Positions 29,387 through 37,930 are shown, counted from the stretch's first letter. The stretch is DNA of 37,931 nucleotides from an uncultured Pseudomonadales bacterium (GCA_938036875.1 CALHVX010000100.1:1-37931); one strand, 5' to 3'. Translations and numbers: made by a program. Notes: generated from the sequence alone by a model not told the origin.

Positions 29387-29806
29387 ATGGCACTTAAAGG
29401 AAGTGACTTAAAAGTAGGGGATACCTACAGTGAATGTTTGGTCGAAGATCTGAAGCGTACCCAGCTGGTTCAGTATGCTGGCGCCTCAGGCGACTACAAC
29501 CCGCTGCACACAGACGAGATATTTACCACGCAAGTGGCCAAGTACCCGTCGGTGTTTGCCCACGGCATGCTCACTATGGGTATGACCGGGCGCATGTTGA
29601 CCAATTATGTTGGTGATGGTCGCCTAACCAAGTTTGGCGTTCGTTTCACCAACCAAGTGTGGCCAGGAGATACGTTGAACTCTACGGCAACCGTGTCTGG
29701 TCTGGAAACGGAAGGTGACACAACCATTGTGAACCTAGACGTAGAAACCACCAATGCGGATGGCAAGGTGGTGATGTCCGGCTACGCAGCCGCTCGGGTC
29801 GACTAA
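29387..29806 (+). CDS. MaoC-like (R)-specific enoyl-CoA hydratase subunit
   Basis: A 139-residue hot-dog hydratase with the R-hydratase motif YAGASGDYNPLHTDEIFTTQ, in which the Asp and His are catalytic, and FAHGMLTMGM after it. It should hydrate 2-enoyl-CoA to the (R)-3-hydroxy product with the preceding subunit. GGAGAG precedes the ATG. Split MaoC pairs of this kind are known from steroid side-chain and branched-acid degradation as well as from polyester precursor supply; which applies cannot be decided here. A terminator hairpin follows. Confidence 0.92.
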   Translation: MALKGSDLKVGDTYSECLVEDLKRTQLVQYAGASGDYNPLHTDEIFTTQVAKYPSVFAHGMLTMGMTGRMLTNYVGDGRLTKFGVRFTNQVWPGDTLNSTATVSGLETEGDTTIVNLDVETTNADGKVVMSGYAAARVD

Positions 29807-29823
29807 GCGCTCGCCTACCTTTG

Positions 29824-29860
29824 CCAGGAGTTGCCCAGCGGGCGGCTCCTGGTTTGGTTT
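29824..29860 (+). terminator. Terminator after the MaoC pair
   Basis: CCAGGAG (29824-29830) and CTCCTGG (29846-29852) form the stem, with an inner GCC/GGC pairing, followed by TTTGGTTT. Confidence 0.7.
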
Positions 29861-29937
29861 CCCACGCGTGACAGATATTTTGAACGATCCTGACCGGACA
29901 AGGTCTACACAGCGTAAGGAAATTCAGGGAGCTACAG

Positions 29938-30327
29938 GTGAGAAGACTAAACGCGTTATCGTTGCTGGCGTCGGTTCTATTGGCGTTTGTTAGCGCAGCT
30001 GCTTTGGCAGCGTCGCACAATCATGAAACCCGAACCATGCCGATGGAGTCTGTTGTTGGCTCTGAGTGCCCAACCACTAAGGTTCGGGTAGAACAAGTGC
30101 AACCAACCAAAGACCCGGCGTTACAGCGAGTGGTTGTTAGCATTCCTCGCGCTGCAGTGGCACCTCGCCCCAACCTCAAGCTGTATCGCGTGGATGCTCA
30201 GGCATTTGCCTTTGAGGACTATCAAGAAGTTCGTGATTTGGGCGATTCTGACCGGCGTTCGTTCTCCTTTGTTGTCCGAGAAACGGAGCAATTTCAATTC
30301 AAGATTGGCTTTGATTCGGCCCAGTAG
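29938..30327 (+). CDS. Exported protein of unknown function
   Basis: A 129-residue protein from GTG 29938 with a signal peptide (LSLLASVLLAFVSAAALA, cleavage before ASHNHE). The mature part is mostly beta, with one cysteine (SECPTT) and a repeated RV-V-Q pattern; it resembles no family I know. GGGAGC lies 8 bases before the start. It begins a run of three exported proteins (this one, a YHS-domain protein and a TAXI-like lipoprotein) with gaps of 9 and -1 bases, so all three are likely to work together at the envelope. Confidence 0.65.
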   Translation: MRRLNALSLLASVLLAFVSAAALAASHNHETRTMPMESVVGSECPTTKVRVEQVQPTKDPALQRVVVSIPRAAVAPRPNLKLYRVDAQAFAFEDYQEVRDLGDSDRRSFSFVVRETEQFQFKIGFDSAQ

Positions 30328-30336
30328 GCGCGTGAT

Positions 30337-30915
30337 ATGTCCACATTTGTTGAATTCATTCGAGCGGTGCATTGGCGACAGCTAATTGTTGTTGCGGCGG
30401 CAGGTTGGCTTTTACCAAGTCATGCTGCACCACAAGCGGAACCCCAGGCGGGAGCACAACTCGAACAGTCACAGATCGCTGAACCAGTTGCCAACTCTGA
30501 TGCCACGCCTGAACATGCGCCAGCGCTTAATACTGGCGTTTGTGCACCGGACGGGGTTGCGGTGGATGGGTTCGATTTGGTGTCTTACTACGTGGCGGAT
30601 AACCCCTTGGCAGGCGACGAGGCCATCTATGTCGAGCATCTAGGGTTAACCTATCGGTTTGCAACGACCAATAATCGAGCAGCTTTTGTTGCTGACCCAG
30701 ACAAGTACTTGCCAAGCTACCGTGGCTGGTGCTCAACCAACCTCTCCATGGGGCGACTTGCTTGTCCGGATTACACCAACTACAAGCTCGAAGATGGCAA
30801 GTTGCTGTTTTTTGAGCGGGTAGGTTTTACCAATGGTTTAGATATTTGGAATAGCGACCCATTGCTGCATAGACGCCAGGCGAACCAAAATTTTGCGTTG
30901 CTGTCCGGGCAGTAA
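30337..30915 (+). CDS. Exported YHS-domain protein
   Basis: A 192-residue exported protein: signal at residues 15-30 (IVVAAAGWLLPSHA), a disordered Ala/Glu/Gln-rich linker, then a YHS domain, DGFDLVSYYVADNPLAGDEA to FVADPDKYLPSYRGWCSTNL, the pattern seen in metal-associated YHS proteins of the envelope. Cysteines occur in GVCAPD, RGWCST and RLACPD and might bind a metal. After the domain a short extra segment (DGKLLFFERVGFTNGLDIW) follows. Its TAA shares its last base with the ATG of the next gene. Metal handling is plausible from family knowledge only. Confidence 0.82.
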   Translation: MSTFVEFIRAVHWRQLIVVAAAGWLLPSHAAPQAEPQAGAQLEQSQIAEPVANSDATPEHAPALNTGVCAPDGVAVDGFDLVSYYVADNPLAGDEAIYVEHLGLTYRFATTNNRAAFVADPDKYLPSYRGWCSTNLSMGRLACPDYTNYKLEDGKLLFFERVGFTNGLDIWNSDPLLHRRQANQNFALLSGQ

Positions 30916-32171
30916 TGAGGCAACGCTTCAGAGTTGGTGTGCGTGCCACTTTAGCTCCGGTTGTTGTTCTAGCTCTCTGTGCACTGATTGGTTGTGAGCA
31001 ACGGCCATCGCTTGAGCTAGCCTGGCCGCCGGAAGAACCAGCTGCTGAAATGAGCAAAATCCTAGCGGAGGTTCTGCACGCTGAGTTTGCGGTCAGCACC
31101 AGCCAGTTTGCCAATCATGAAGTGTTGTACGACGCGTTGGTGGCAGAGCAGATCGACATTGCCATCGTAGAACAGCACGATCTGCCCGACCCTGATTTAA
31201 GCGCCATTGGTTACCTTTACCCCAGCGTCTTGCATGTGCTGTCCAAGCGCTGCGATGCACCCACATCCATTCTTGATGTGGTGTCCTCGGGCTCCATTTA
31301 CCCTGGACCTAAAGGCAGTGCTGGGCATCGGCTGCTTGCGGAGCTAGCCCAAGAAAAGGTCATCCCGCCGCTTGCACAGCTGCAGATATTGGATTCGCCG
31401 TTCGGTCAGGACCCCGATGTGTTGATGGTGTTTGGCGGAATCTTGTCGGCAGATGCGTTAGGGCGGCTAGGTGGTTACTGTGTGGCAAGCTTGGGTGCAG
31501 CAGAAAAGCTGGGTACAGGCACCTGGGTCGAAGGCTTAGCCTATCGTTTTCCGCGCTTGCGACCCTTTGTGATCCCAGCAGGGCTGTACCCAGGCTTCAA
31601 CGACAACCCGGTGCTTACCCTCGCGGTACCATCCATTCTTGTGGTCAACAACAAGTTGCCAGACGCTAGCGCCTATCGGGTGGCTGAACTGTTAGAGCAA
31701 TTTAAAAATCGATTTGTCAGCGTCTATCCATTAGCGGCGGACAACATTAGCAATGAGCGCATGTCGCACAGCGGCAATATTCCCATGCATCCTGGTGCCC
31801 AACGTTTTATTGACCGAGACAAGCCAACTTTTCTAGAACGCTATGCAGAGTTGTTAGCTTTTGTTGTAACTCTCATTGTTGCGCTAACCAGTGCTGGGGT
31901 TTGGGTAATGCGGGTTCGTGGGCAGTCCAAAAAGGATCGTTTAGATCGATACTACGCTAGGTTGGTTGAGGTGCGTGGGTCATTTGCTGAAGGGTCTGAT
32001 CCAGCGGCAGTGGTCGAGGAAATTGTGCAACTGCAAAACGAAGTGACCGGCTTGGTGGTAGACGAGCGGGTGTCCGCAGATGCCGCGTTGGTGGCTTTCT
32101 ATTCGCTGTCGAATCAAATTTTGCAAGAAGCGCGTTTGCGCTTTGAGCAAGTGCCAGGGACCGTCCCCTAA
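30915..32171 (+). CDS. TAXI-type solute-binding lipoprotein with a C-terminal membrane anchor
   Basis: A 418-residue protein resembling the TAXI group of TRAP-transporter binding proteins. It has a lipobox-like LALCALIGC near residue 27 and a two-lobed periplasmic binding region (IDIAIVEQHDLPD, ALLYPSVLHVLS-like strand, GPKGSAGHRLL). It then has a membrane helix at about 319-340 (LLAFVVTLIVALTSAGVWVM) and a cytoplasmic coiled tail. TRAP membrane subunits are absent here, so it may act as a sensor rather than a transporter part. Its stop overlaps the stop of the convergent glycosyltransferase gene. Confidence 0.75.
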   Translation: MRQRFRVGVRATLAPVVVLALCALIGCEQRPSLELAWPPEEPAAEMSKILAEVLHAEFAVSTSQFANHEVLYDALVAEQIDIAIVEQHDLPDPDLSAIGYLYPSVLHVLSKRCDAPTSILDVVSSGSIYPGPKGSAGHRLLAELAQEKVIPPLAQLQILDSPFGQDPDVLMVFGGILSADALGRLGGYCVASLGAAEKLGTGTWVEGLAYRFPRLRPFVIPAGLYPGFNDNPVLTLAVPSILVVNNKLPDASAYRVAELLEQFKNRFVSVYPLAADNISNERMSHSGNIPMHPGAQRFIDRDKPTFLERYAELLAFVVTLIVALTSAGVWVMRVRGQSKKDRLDRYYARLVEVRGSFAEGSDPAAVVEEIVQLQNEVTGLVVDERVSADAALVAFYSLSNQILQEARLRFEQVPGTVP

Positions 32172-32878
32172 CGATAGGGTTTGAAAAACTTTTGGTTGCC
32201 CACTGATTTTTGCCGCTCGTATCGTAAGACGATAGAGATTACATGTAGCAAGCCACGTAGTTCTCCGATTTGACGGAATTTTCTGGAGTCGGTGATAACC
32301 GCCGCATCAAGCAACCGAGATGGCGCTTGCTCCAGTGCTACATCAGAAAACGCTAAGTCTTCTAGACCAGTATCGTTAAAGCCTTGTACATCAAAAAAGA
32401 AGCGGCGGCGTACAAACATGGATTGATCGCCATAGATAACCCCGCTGCGGCCGCAACGCCAATTGTGCAACGCCGATATCATGCGTAGCTTCCAGTTGCT
32501 GTTAGAGAACTCGTGTCGAAATCCTCCCCAATACACGGTATCGCTCAACGAAGCGATGCTTTCACCCGCTGAGTCAGGGAGGAGGGAGTCAGCGTGGTGA
32601 AAGACAAGCCAGTCACCGGTTGCTCGATTTGCCCCTAGGTTCATCTGTCGGCCGCGCCCTGGGGCGCTAGCTAGGAGTGAGACACGTGGGTCTGTTTGTG
32701 CTCTCACGTAGGCTTGAGTGCCATCAATGCTGCCGCCGTCAACCACAATGATTTCACCAATCAGCGGATCTTGCAGTAGCAACGCTAGGTTCTTTGGTAG
32801 CGCTTCTATCTCATTTAAAGTTGGAATAATGACGCTAAGAGGCTGGTTCTTGTTTGGATCGTTTAGATTGTTTGGCAT
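32168..32878 (-). CDS. Glycosyltransferase family 2, TIGR04283-type
   Basis: A 236-residue cytoplasmic GT-A enzyme: SVIIPTLNEIEALPKNLALL, the nucleotide-binding EIIVVDGGSIDGT, GRGRQMNLGANRATGDWLVF, the metal-binding HADS in place of DxD and GDQSMFVRRRFF further on. This pattern fits the TIGR04283 family, whose members often lie near arsenosugar or related small-glycoside genes. The acceptor is unknown. It converges with the TAXI-like gene (the stop codons overlap in CTAA) and is divergent from the DUF547 gene across a 159-base gap. Confidence 0.9.
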   Translation of the reverse strand: MPNNLNDPNKNQPLSVIIPTLNEIEALPKNLALLLQDPLIGEIIVVDGGSIDGTQAYVRAQTDPRVSLLASAPGRGRQMNLGANRATGDWLVFHHADSLLPDSAGESIASLSDTVYWGGFRHEFSNSNWKLRMISALHNWRCGRSGVIYGDQSMFVRRRFFFDVQGFNDTGLEDLAFSDVALEQAPSRLLDAAVITDSRKFRQIGELRGLLHVISIVLRYERQKSVGNQKFFKPYR

Positions 32879-33037
32879 AGCTGAAAGTGGCGCGTCAGTT
32901 TGATTGGGTCATGCCCGGCCTAGGTGTCGAGCTTGTGTATAGACCTCCGAGTGATACGTAAAGTTCAACTCATTAGGCTGGAGAACTAAATCGACTGAGT
33001 GTGATCATAGTCAGAGGATAAACTTTAGGAGCCTGTC

Positions 33038-33862
33038 TTGCGGATTTTGATTTTGAACTTGGTTTTCTTCTTCAGCCTGGTGGCCCTGCCTGCCCAGGCG
33101 GTGCCGAAAGCTGAATTGTGGGCGTATTGGGACCAAGCGGACGATATGAGTTCCAAGGCTTTCGATCACTCGCTGTGGCAAGAAATTTTGACGGACTACG
33201 TTGTGCCCGGCCAAGATAAGATCAATCGAGTAGCCTATGCAGAGCTTGGTTCGGGTGATGGTCTGGCTACTTTAGTGGCCTACATTGACCAGCAAGCGGC
33301 GTTGGACCCTCGGGGTTATAGCAAAGCCGAGCAGTTGGGTTACTGGATAAATCTATACAACGCGCTCACGGTGCAGCGGGTGGTGAAGTATCCAAAGAAA
33401 GGTTCCATTTTGCGTATGGGGGATAAGTTTTTCTCGATAGGTCCCTGGAACGATAAGGTTGTCACTGTCGCTGGAGAAGCGCTGACGCTAAATGATATCG
33501 AACACCGAATTTTGCGGCCGATATGGCGAGATCATCGAATACATTATGCGGTTAACTGCGCAAGCATCGGTTGTCCTAATCTAAGATCAAGCGCCTTTGA
33601 TGCGGCAAACGCGCAGGCGCTATTGGCTGATGCCGAGCATGCCTACATAAATCACCCGCGTGGGGTAGTGCAACGTGCGAACGGTAAAATCCAGTTGTCG
33701 TCTATTTTTGATTGGTACAGCGTGGATTTCGGATCCGATGAGCGTGCGATACTGCAATACCTATCTTTGCATCACGAGACGCTAGGGGAGGTTTTGAAAA
33801 ACTATACAGGATCGGTCAAATATGATTATGACTGGGGTCTTAATAGCCAAACCAAGCGCTAG
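33038..33862 (+). CDS. DUF547 family exported protein
   Basis: A 274-residue protein with a signal peptide (RILILNLVFFFSLVALPAQA) and the DUF547 domain: INRVAYAEL, EQLGYWINLYNALTVQRVV, LNDIEHRILRP, IHYAVNCASIGCPNLRSSAF with two conserved Cys, and ISSIFDWY-like end. A papain/transglutaminase-like fold has been suggested for this family, with the Cys, His and Asp/Asn in these blocks, but no activity is established. The start is TTG 33038, supported by AGGAG with 6-base spacing. It overlaps the TPR gene by 41 bases. DUF547 genes often sit beside TIGR04283 glycosyltransferases, as here. Confidence 0.9.
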   Translation: MRILILNLVFFFSLVALPAQAVPKAELWAYWDQADDMSSKAFDHSLWQEILTDYVVPGQDKINRVAYAELGSGDGLATLVAYIDQQAALDPRGYSKAEQLGYWINLYNALTVQRVVKYPKKGSILRMGDKFFSIGPWNDKVVTVAGEALTLNDIEHRILRPIWRDHRIHYAVNCASIGCPNLRSSAFDAANAQALLADAEHAYINHPRGVVQRANGKIQLSSIFDWYSVDFGSDERAILQYLSLHHETLGEVLKNYTGSVKYDYDWGLNSQTKR

Positions 33863-34625
33863 TATTCGTTCGGGTGCGGGCATTGTTGTTGCTCTATCCT
33901 GTTTGGTTCTGTGCGTTGGCTCAGTTCGAGCCAATGCTACCAACGCTGAGTGTTTAGCTATCGAATCATCCTTTGCGGCTAATCAACTAGACCAGCTTGT
34001 CGCGTTAAAACCCACAGAACCCCGGTGGCGAGCGCTGCAACAATTTCGATTAGCAGCGACGTACATTCCTAACAACGATAAACCTGCTGCTCGTGCGGCT
34101 ATTCGATCTGGCTTGGACATTGTGGCATCGGCTATCAAGCAAGATGGTCCGTCTGTTGAGATGTTGCTGCTGGGCACTATGCTTGATGGGCAATACCTGC
34201 TGATACACCCTTGGCGTTTTTTCTACAATGGAACGCGCGGCTTACGTCGTTTAAGCAGAGCTGAAAAGCTCGATCCGCATAACCCCCGAGCGGCCTTGGT
34301 GCGGGCTACCGCTAAGATAGTTCTGCCTAAGGCACTGGGTGGTGATGTCAAAGCCGCTGAAACCCTGTTGAAAGAGGCTTTAGGTCGGCGGTTGAGTGAT
34401 GGCCAGATGTTTTCGGAAAGTCAGCTTTGCGGAGGCGGGCATTGGGCCCAAGTGGATATGCTTGGATGGTTGGGTCGAGCTTATGTTAAGCAGGGTGATG
34501 AGTTGAGTGCGCGCGCGGCGTACGAGCTCGCACTAGCTTATTCACCGAACAACTATTGGGTAAAACTTGCTATAGCGGGTGAAGGCTACGAGTGGTCGGA
34601 TGAAAACAATGCAGCAGATCGCTAA
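33822..34625 (+). CDS. Exported tetratricopeptide-repeat-like protein
   Basis: A 267-residue protein: signal sequence at about residues 18-37 (GIVVALSCLVLCVGSVRA) and then helical repeats with TPR spacing, including LKPTEPRWRALQQFRLAATY, RAEKLDPHNPRAALVRATAK and a final AYVKQGDELSARAAYELALA then YSPNNYWVK. Two cysteines (AECLAIE, SQLCGGG) may pair. Such proteins serve as scaffolds for periplasmic complexes. It overlaps the preceding DUF547 gene by 41 bases (or 35 if ATG 33828 is used), implying translational coupling and a shared role. No enzyme motif is visible. Confidence 0.8.
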   Translation: MIMTGVLIAKPSASIRSGAGIVVALSCLVLCVGSVRANATNAECLAIESSFAANQLDQLVALKPTEPRWRALQQFRLAATYIPNNDKPAARAAIRSGLDIVASAIKQDGPSVEMLLLGTMLDGQYLLIHPWRFFYNGTRGLRRLSRAEKLDPHNPRAALVRATAKIVLPKALGGDVKAAETLLKEALGRRLSDGQMFSESQLCGGGHWAQVDMLGWLGRAYVKQGDELSARAAYELALAYSPNNYWVKLAIAGEGYEWSDENNAADR

Positions 34626-34691
34626 CTAGGAGATGCGGTTACAAACTGAGCGCCCACCCCCTCCACAACTATATTGGCAGCGGGCTAAGGT

Positions 34692-35642
34692 TCAGTCTCT
34701 CAAGTGCTTACGCAAGTGCTCACAAGCAAGCTCAAGCCCGGGCCGTGATGCCTCAAACATTTGGGCTGTGGCTAAGAAGTCATGCACCAAACCGGGGTAG
34801 CAAACAACCTCAGCATCGTTACCGGCAGCGGTTAGGGCTTTGGCGTAAGCGTTACCTTCATCGCGCAACGGATCGAACTGAGCCGTCAGGATAAGGGCTG
34901 GTGGCATGCCGCTAAGGTCGTTGGCGTTAGCCGGTGACAGGTCTGGGTGTTTGCGCTGCCGTCCGTCTGGGCAGTAGTGATCCCAGAACCAATGCATGGT
35001 TTTGGTTTCCAGCAGATAGCCCTCAGCATTTTCAGTGTAAGACGGATGGCTCATCGAGGCATCCACCACGGGATAGGCCAGCAGTTGGAAGGCAACATTG
35101 ACGGTCATGTCCGAGCGCGCCTTGAGCGCCACCACCGTTGCTAAGTTACCACCGGCGCTCTCACCACCCACAGCGATACGCCCATTGCCCTCAAGCTCTT
35201 CCATGTTGGCGGCTACCCACTCGGTGGCCGCGTAGCAATCGTCTACAGCTGCTGGTTGTGGATGCTCTGGGGCTAGCCGGTAGTCCACGGACACCACAAC
35301 CACATTGGCGGTTTTGCAGATGTCTCGGCAGACGGCGTCGGAGGTATCCAAGTCGCCAATGACCCAGCCGCCTCCGTGGAAATTTAGCAGCACGCCAAAG
35401 GGACCGCTGCCTTTAGGGGTATAGATACGTAGCGGTATATTGCCGCCGGGACCGGGGCAGGTGGCATTGCGAACGTTGCCAACCTCAATGTCGGGGTTCA
35501 CCGGGCGCATGGCGCGATACATGACCCGAGCGTCAGCGGGTGATAAATCGACGATTGCAGGCCCGGGTGCTTCCGCTAACTGTGCGAACATGGCCGCATA
35601 TTCGGGTGCTAGACCCTGATTTTCTGATGACTCTGTGCTCAC
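34692..35642 (-). CDS. Alpha/beta hydrolase, hormone-sensitive lipase family
   Basis: A 316-residue esterase of the HSL (family IV) type. HGGGWVIGDL forms the oxyanion hole, the nucleophile Ser is in VGGESAGGNLA, the acid is in TAQFDPLRDEG and the histidine in YPGLVHDFLA. SVDYRLAPEHPQPAAVDDC is the usual family strand. It probably hydrolyses short or medium acyl esters in the cytoplasm. The start is GTG 35642. It is a single-gene unit, convergent with the TPR gene and divergent from clpP. Confidence 0.94.
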   Translation of the reverse strand: MSTESSENQGLAPEYAAMFAQLAEAPGPAIVDLSPADARVMYRAMRPVNPDIEVGNVRNATCPGPGGNIPLRIYTPKGSGPFGVLLNFHGGGWVIGDLDTSDAVCRDICKTANVVVVSVDYRLAPEHPQPAAVDDCYAATEWVAANMEELEGNGRIAVGGESAGGNLATVVALKARSDMTVNVAFQLLAYPVVDASMSHPSYTENAEGYLLETKTMHWFWDHYCPDGRQRKHPDLSPANANDLSGMPPALILTAQFDPLRDEGNAYAKALTAAGNDAEVVCYPGLVHDFLATAQMFEASRPGLELACEHLRKHLRD

Positions 35643-35783
35643 TGGCGTCTCTGTAGTGTAAAATGAAGGTTGAAGACTAAGCTAAATCAAGGCGGCTGTG
35701 GAATACAGAGTTGGTTTGTAAGGCCAAGAAAGTTGCGCTTTACAAATCAGATGCTTGATCGACTTGTTTTACTAACCGATAGG

Positions 35784-35818
35784 CCCCATTGAATGGGGGT
35801 CTTGGCCAATAGGCCAAG
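35784..35818 (+). promoter_or_regulatory. Two adjacent perfect hairpins in the clpP leader
   Basis: CCCCAT/ATGGGG (35784-35798) and CTTGGCC/GGCCAAG (35801-35818) are perfect stems two bases apart, 42 bases before the clpP start. There is no T run. They could be a transcript-stability element, a binding site, or remains of an upstream terminator. Confidence 0.5.
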
Positions 35819-35859
35819 GGCTCTGTTCATCAAAAGCCAGGAAACACCGAGGAACACTG

Positions 35860-36477
35860 ATGTCCGACAATACCCGCAGCAACCTGCCATTCTCGCTTGA
35901 TGGCGAAAAAGACCTAGGCGAGGCAGCCAAGCAGTTCAACATGCTGGAAAGCTCGCTGCTGAAGAACCGTACCCTGACCCTGTTTGGTGAGGTGAACCAA
36001 GACGTCTCGCGGATCTTGGCAGAGAAGCTGTTAATGCTGAGCTTCGAAAGCGATGACCCCATTACCCTGTATATCTCGTCTCCGGGTGGCCATGTCGAAA
36101 GTGGTGACACCGTGTACGACATGATCCAGTACATCAAGCCGGTGGTACGCACGGTAGGTACCGGTTGGGTGGGCAGTATTGCCACGCACATCTACCTGGC
36201 GGCAGAGAAAGAAAACCGCTATAGCTTGCCCAACACGCGCTACCTGATCCACCAGCCTTCCGGCGGCTTTGGTGGGGATGCATCCGACATTGAGATCCAC
36301 GCCCGTGAAATGCTCAAGACCCGCGAGCGCATCAACCAGGTGATTGCAGATCGTACCGGTCAAACCGTTGCCAAGATCACCGAAGATACCAGTCGGGATT
36401 TCTGGATGAGCGCTGAAGAGTCCGTTGAGTACGGCTTGGTTGGTAAGATCATCAACAACATGGGTGATATTGCCTAG
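35860..36477 (+). CDS. ClpP-type serine protease subunit without neighbouring ClpX
   Basis: A 205-residue ClpP-fold protease that would degrade proteins delivered by a Clp ATPase. The triad is S106 (GWVGSIATHIYLA), H131 (RYLIHQPSGG) and D180 (TSRDFWMSAEES); the 25- and 49-residue spacings equal those of E. coli ClpP. The serine context lacks the usual AASMGA, and YGLVGKI replaces YGLVD, so it is a divergent paralogue. There is no clpX, lon or tig nearby; instead it is followed by an overlapping hydrolase gene. It may be the genome's second ClpP or may form a mixed ring with the main one. Confidence 0.9.
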   Translation: MSDNTRSNLPFSLDGEKDLGEAAKQFNMLESSLLKNRTLTLFGEVNQDVSRILAEKLLMLSFESDDPITLYISSPGGHVESGDTVYDMIQYIKPVVRTVGTGWVGSIATHIYLAAEKENRYSLPNTRYLIHQPSGGFGGDASDIEIHAREMLKTRERINQVIADRTGQTVAKITEDTSRDFWMSAEESVEYGLVGKIINNMGDIA

Positions 36478-37201
36478 CAATTCATCTGCACAAGCCCCGC
36501 TAACGCAGGGCTTGTGGTTGCCTGAGGTTGCGATCGCCTCCGAACCGGAGCCGCTGGCAGCAACCTACCTTTGGCCCGCGGCTTCACAAGAAACCAGCAG
36601 CCTGCTGGTACTGGCGCACGGCGCTGGTGCAGATCATCGACACCACAACATGGAATCCATTGCCCAAGCGCTTGCAGTCTTAGGTATTGCGACCTTGCGT
36701 TTTAACTTCCCTTTTATGCAGGCGGGCAAACGCCGTGTGGATTCTGTCGACGTTGCAACAGCCGCTCTAGCGATGGCCGTTGAGCATGCGGAGCAACATC
36801 TAGCCGACCGGCACCCTGATGCCAAACTGCTCCTGGGTGGACACAGTTTTGGTGGGCGCATGGCGACCCATCTCGCGGCCACCACAGGGTTACCCCAAGT
36901 AGCCGGGTTGGTGCTCTGTAGTTTTCCCTTGCACACCGCCGGCAAGCCGGCGGTGACCCGGGCGGCGCATCTGCGCGATATTACCCTCCCCATGCTTTAT
37001 CTCAGCGGCACTCGAGATGCCTTGGCCCAGGCGGATTTGTTGACCCAGACCTTAGCGGAGCTGCCCCAAGCCCAACTGCACTGGCTAGAGACCGCTAACC
37101 ATGGCTATACCATCTTGAAACGCACCCGGGATCCGGCGTTGGGCGATGTATTTGCAGAGTTAGCCGCTCAAGTGCGATCCTTTGTGCTGACGCTAACTTA
37201 A
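36464..37201 (+). CDS. Alpha/beta hydrolase, KANL3/Tex30-like
   Basis: About 245 residues. LLVLAHGAGADHRHHNMESI is the oxyanion loop, the nucleophile Ser lies in LLGGHSFGGRMAT, the acid in LSGTRDALA and the histidine in TANHGYTILK. This matches the small KANL3/Tex30-like hydrolase family of bacteria, whose substrates are unknown. The likely start is GTG 36464 (or TTG 36470), which overlaps the ClpP gene by 14 bases; the upstream extension to 36425 is merely the ClpP sequence read in another frame. The next gene starts 9 bases after it, so this, ClpP and the isomerase may form one transcript. Confidence 0.85.
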   Translation: MILPSNSSAQAPLTQGLWLPEVAIASEPEPLAATYLWPAASQETSSLLVLAHGAGADHRHHNMESIAQALAVLGIATLRFNFPFMQAGKRRVDSVDVATAALAMAVEHAEQHLADRHPDAKLLLGGHSFGGRMATHLAATTGLPQVAGLVLCSFPLHTAGKPAVTRAAHLRDITLPMLYLSGTRDALAQADLLTQTLAELPQAQLHWLETANHGYTILKRTRDPALGDVFAELAAQVRSFVLTLT

Positions 37202-37210
37202 GGAAGGCTT

Positions 37211-37930
37211 GTGATTGATCTAGAACGCGACGGGGATGTGTTTGTTTTAACCATGAACGACGGTGAGAACCGCTGGAACACCACCTTTGTGCGGGAGGTT
37301 GCGAAGGCACTAACCGAGGTTGAGGCATCTGAAGGACCGGCTGCTTTAGTCACTCGTTCCGCTAGCGAGAAATTTTTTAGCAACGGCTTAGATTTGGATT
37401 GGCTGATGTCGAAAGGCGAGCATCGGGGCGGCGACCGTGATGCCTTTGGTGAAGAGTTCATGGCGTTGATGGGGCGCATCATCACGTTGGAGGTGCCAAC
37501 GGTTGCCGCCATTAATGGGCATGGGTTTGGCGCGGGTTTTATGTCAGCCTTGTGTCATGACGTCCGTGTGATGCGCGCGGATCGGGGCTTTATTTGTGCC
37601 AACGAAATGCAAATCGGCATGGTGATCCCCAAGCCGGAGCTGGCGTTGTTCCGGCACAAAATTCCCATGAACGCCTTTTTTGAAACCGTACAGCTCGCCA
37701 AACGTTGGAGCGGACCGGCTGCTGAAGCAGCAGGGATTGTGCAGATGACGGCTGATGCGGAAAGCTTGCTAGAGGTAGCAATGCATCGTGCCAACGAGCT
37801 AGCTCCCTTGGCGAAAAATCGCGCAAACTTTGCTAAGCAGAAAGAGAGCATCTACGGCGAGAACGCCGCGCTAAATTATCCCCATGGTCCAGCGCATATG
37901 TTGAAGAACGCCGCGCAGTTTCATCATTAG
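37211..37930 (+). CDS. Enoyl-CoA hydratase/isomerase family protein, delta3,delta2-isomerase-like
   Basis: A 239-residue crotonase-fold protein, complete at 37930, one base before the window ends. FSNGLDLDWLMSKG and AINGHGFGAGFMSALCHDVR form the oxyanion hole. The first hydratase Glu is absent, while ICANEMQIGMVIPKPELALF carries a single acidic residue, the arrangement of the plant-type delta3,delta2-enoyl-CoA isomerases that shift double bonds during unsaturated fatty acid degradation. The GTG start follows the hydrolase gene by 9 bases with AAGGAAGG nearby. Isomerase rather than hydratase activity is my inference. Confidence 0.88.
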   Translation: MIDLERDGDVFVLTMNDGENRWNTTFVREVAKALTEVEASEGPAALVTRSASEKFFSNGLDLDWLMSKGEHRGGDRDAFGEEFMALMGRIITLEVPTVAAINGHGFGAGFMSALCHDVRVMRADRGFICANEMQIGMVIPKPELALFRHKIPMNAFFETVQLAKRWSGPAAEAAGIVQMTADAESLLEVAMHRANELAPLAKNRANFAKQKESIYGENAALNYPHGPAHMLKNAAQFHH

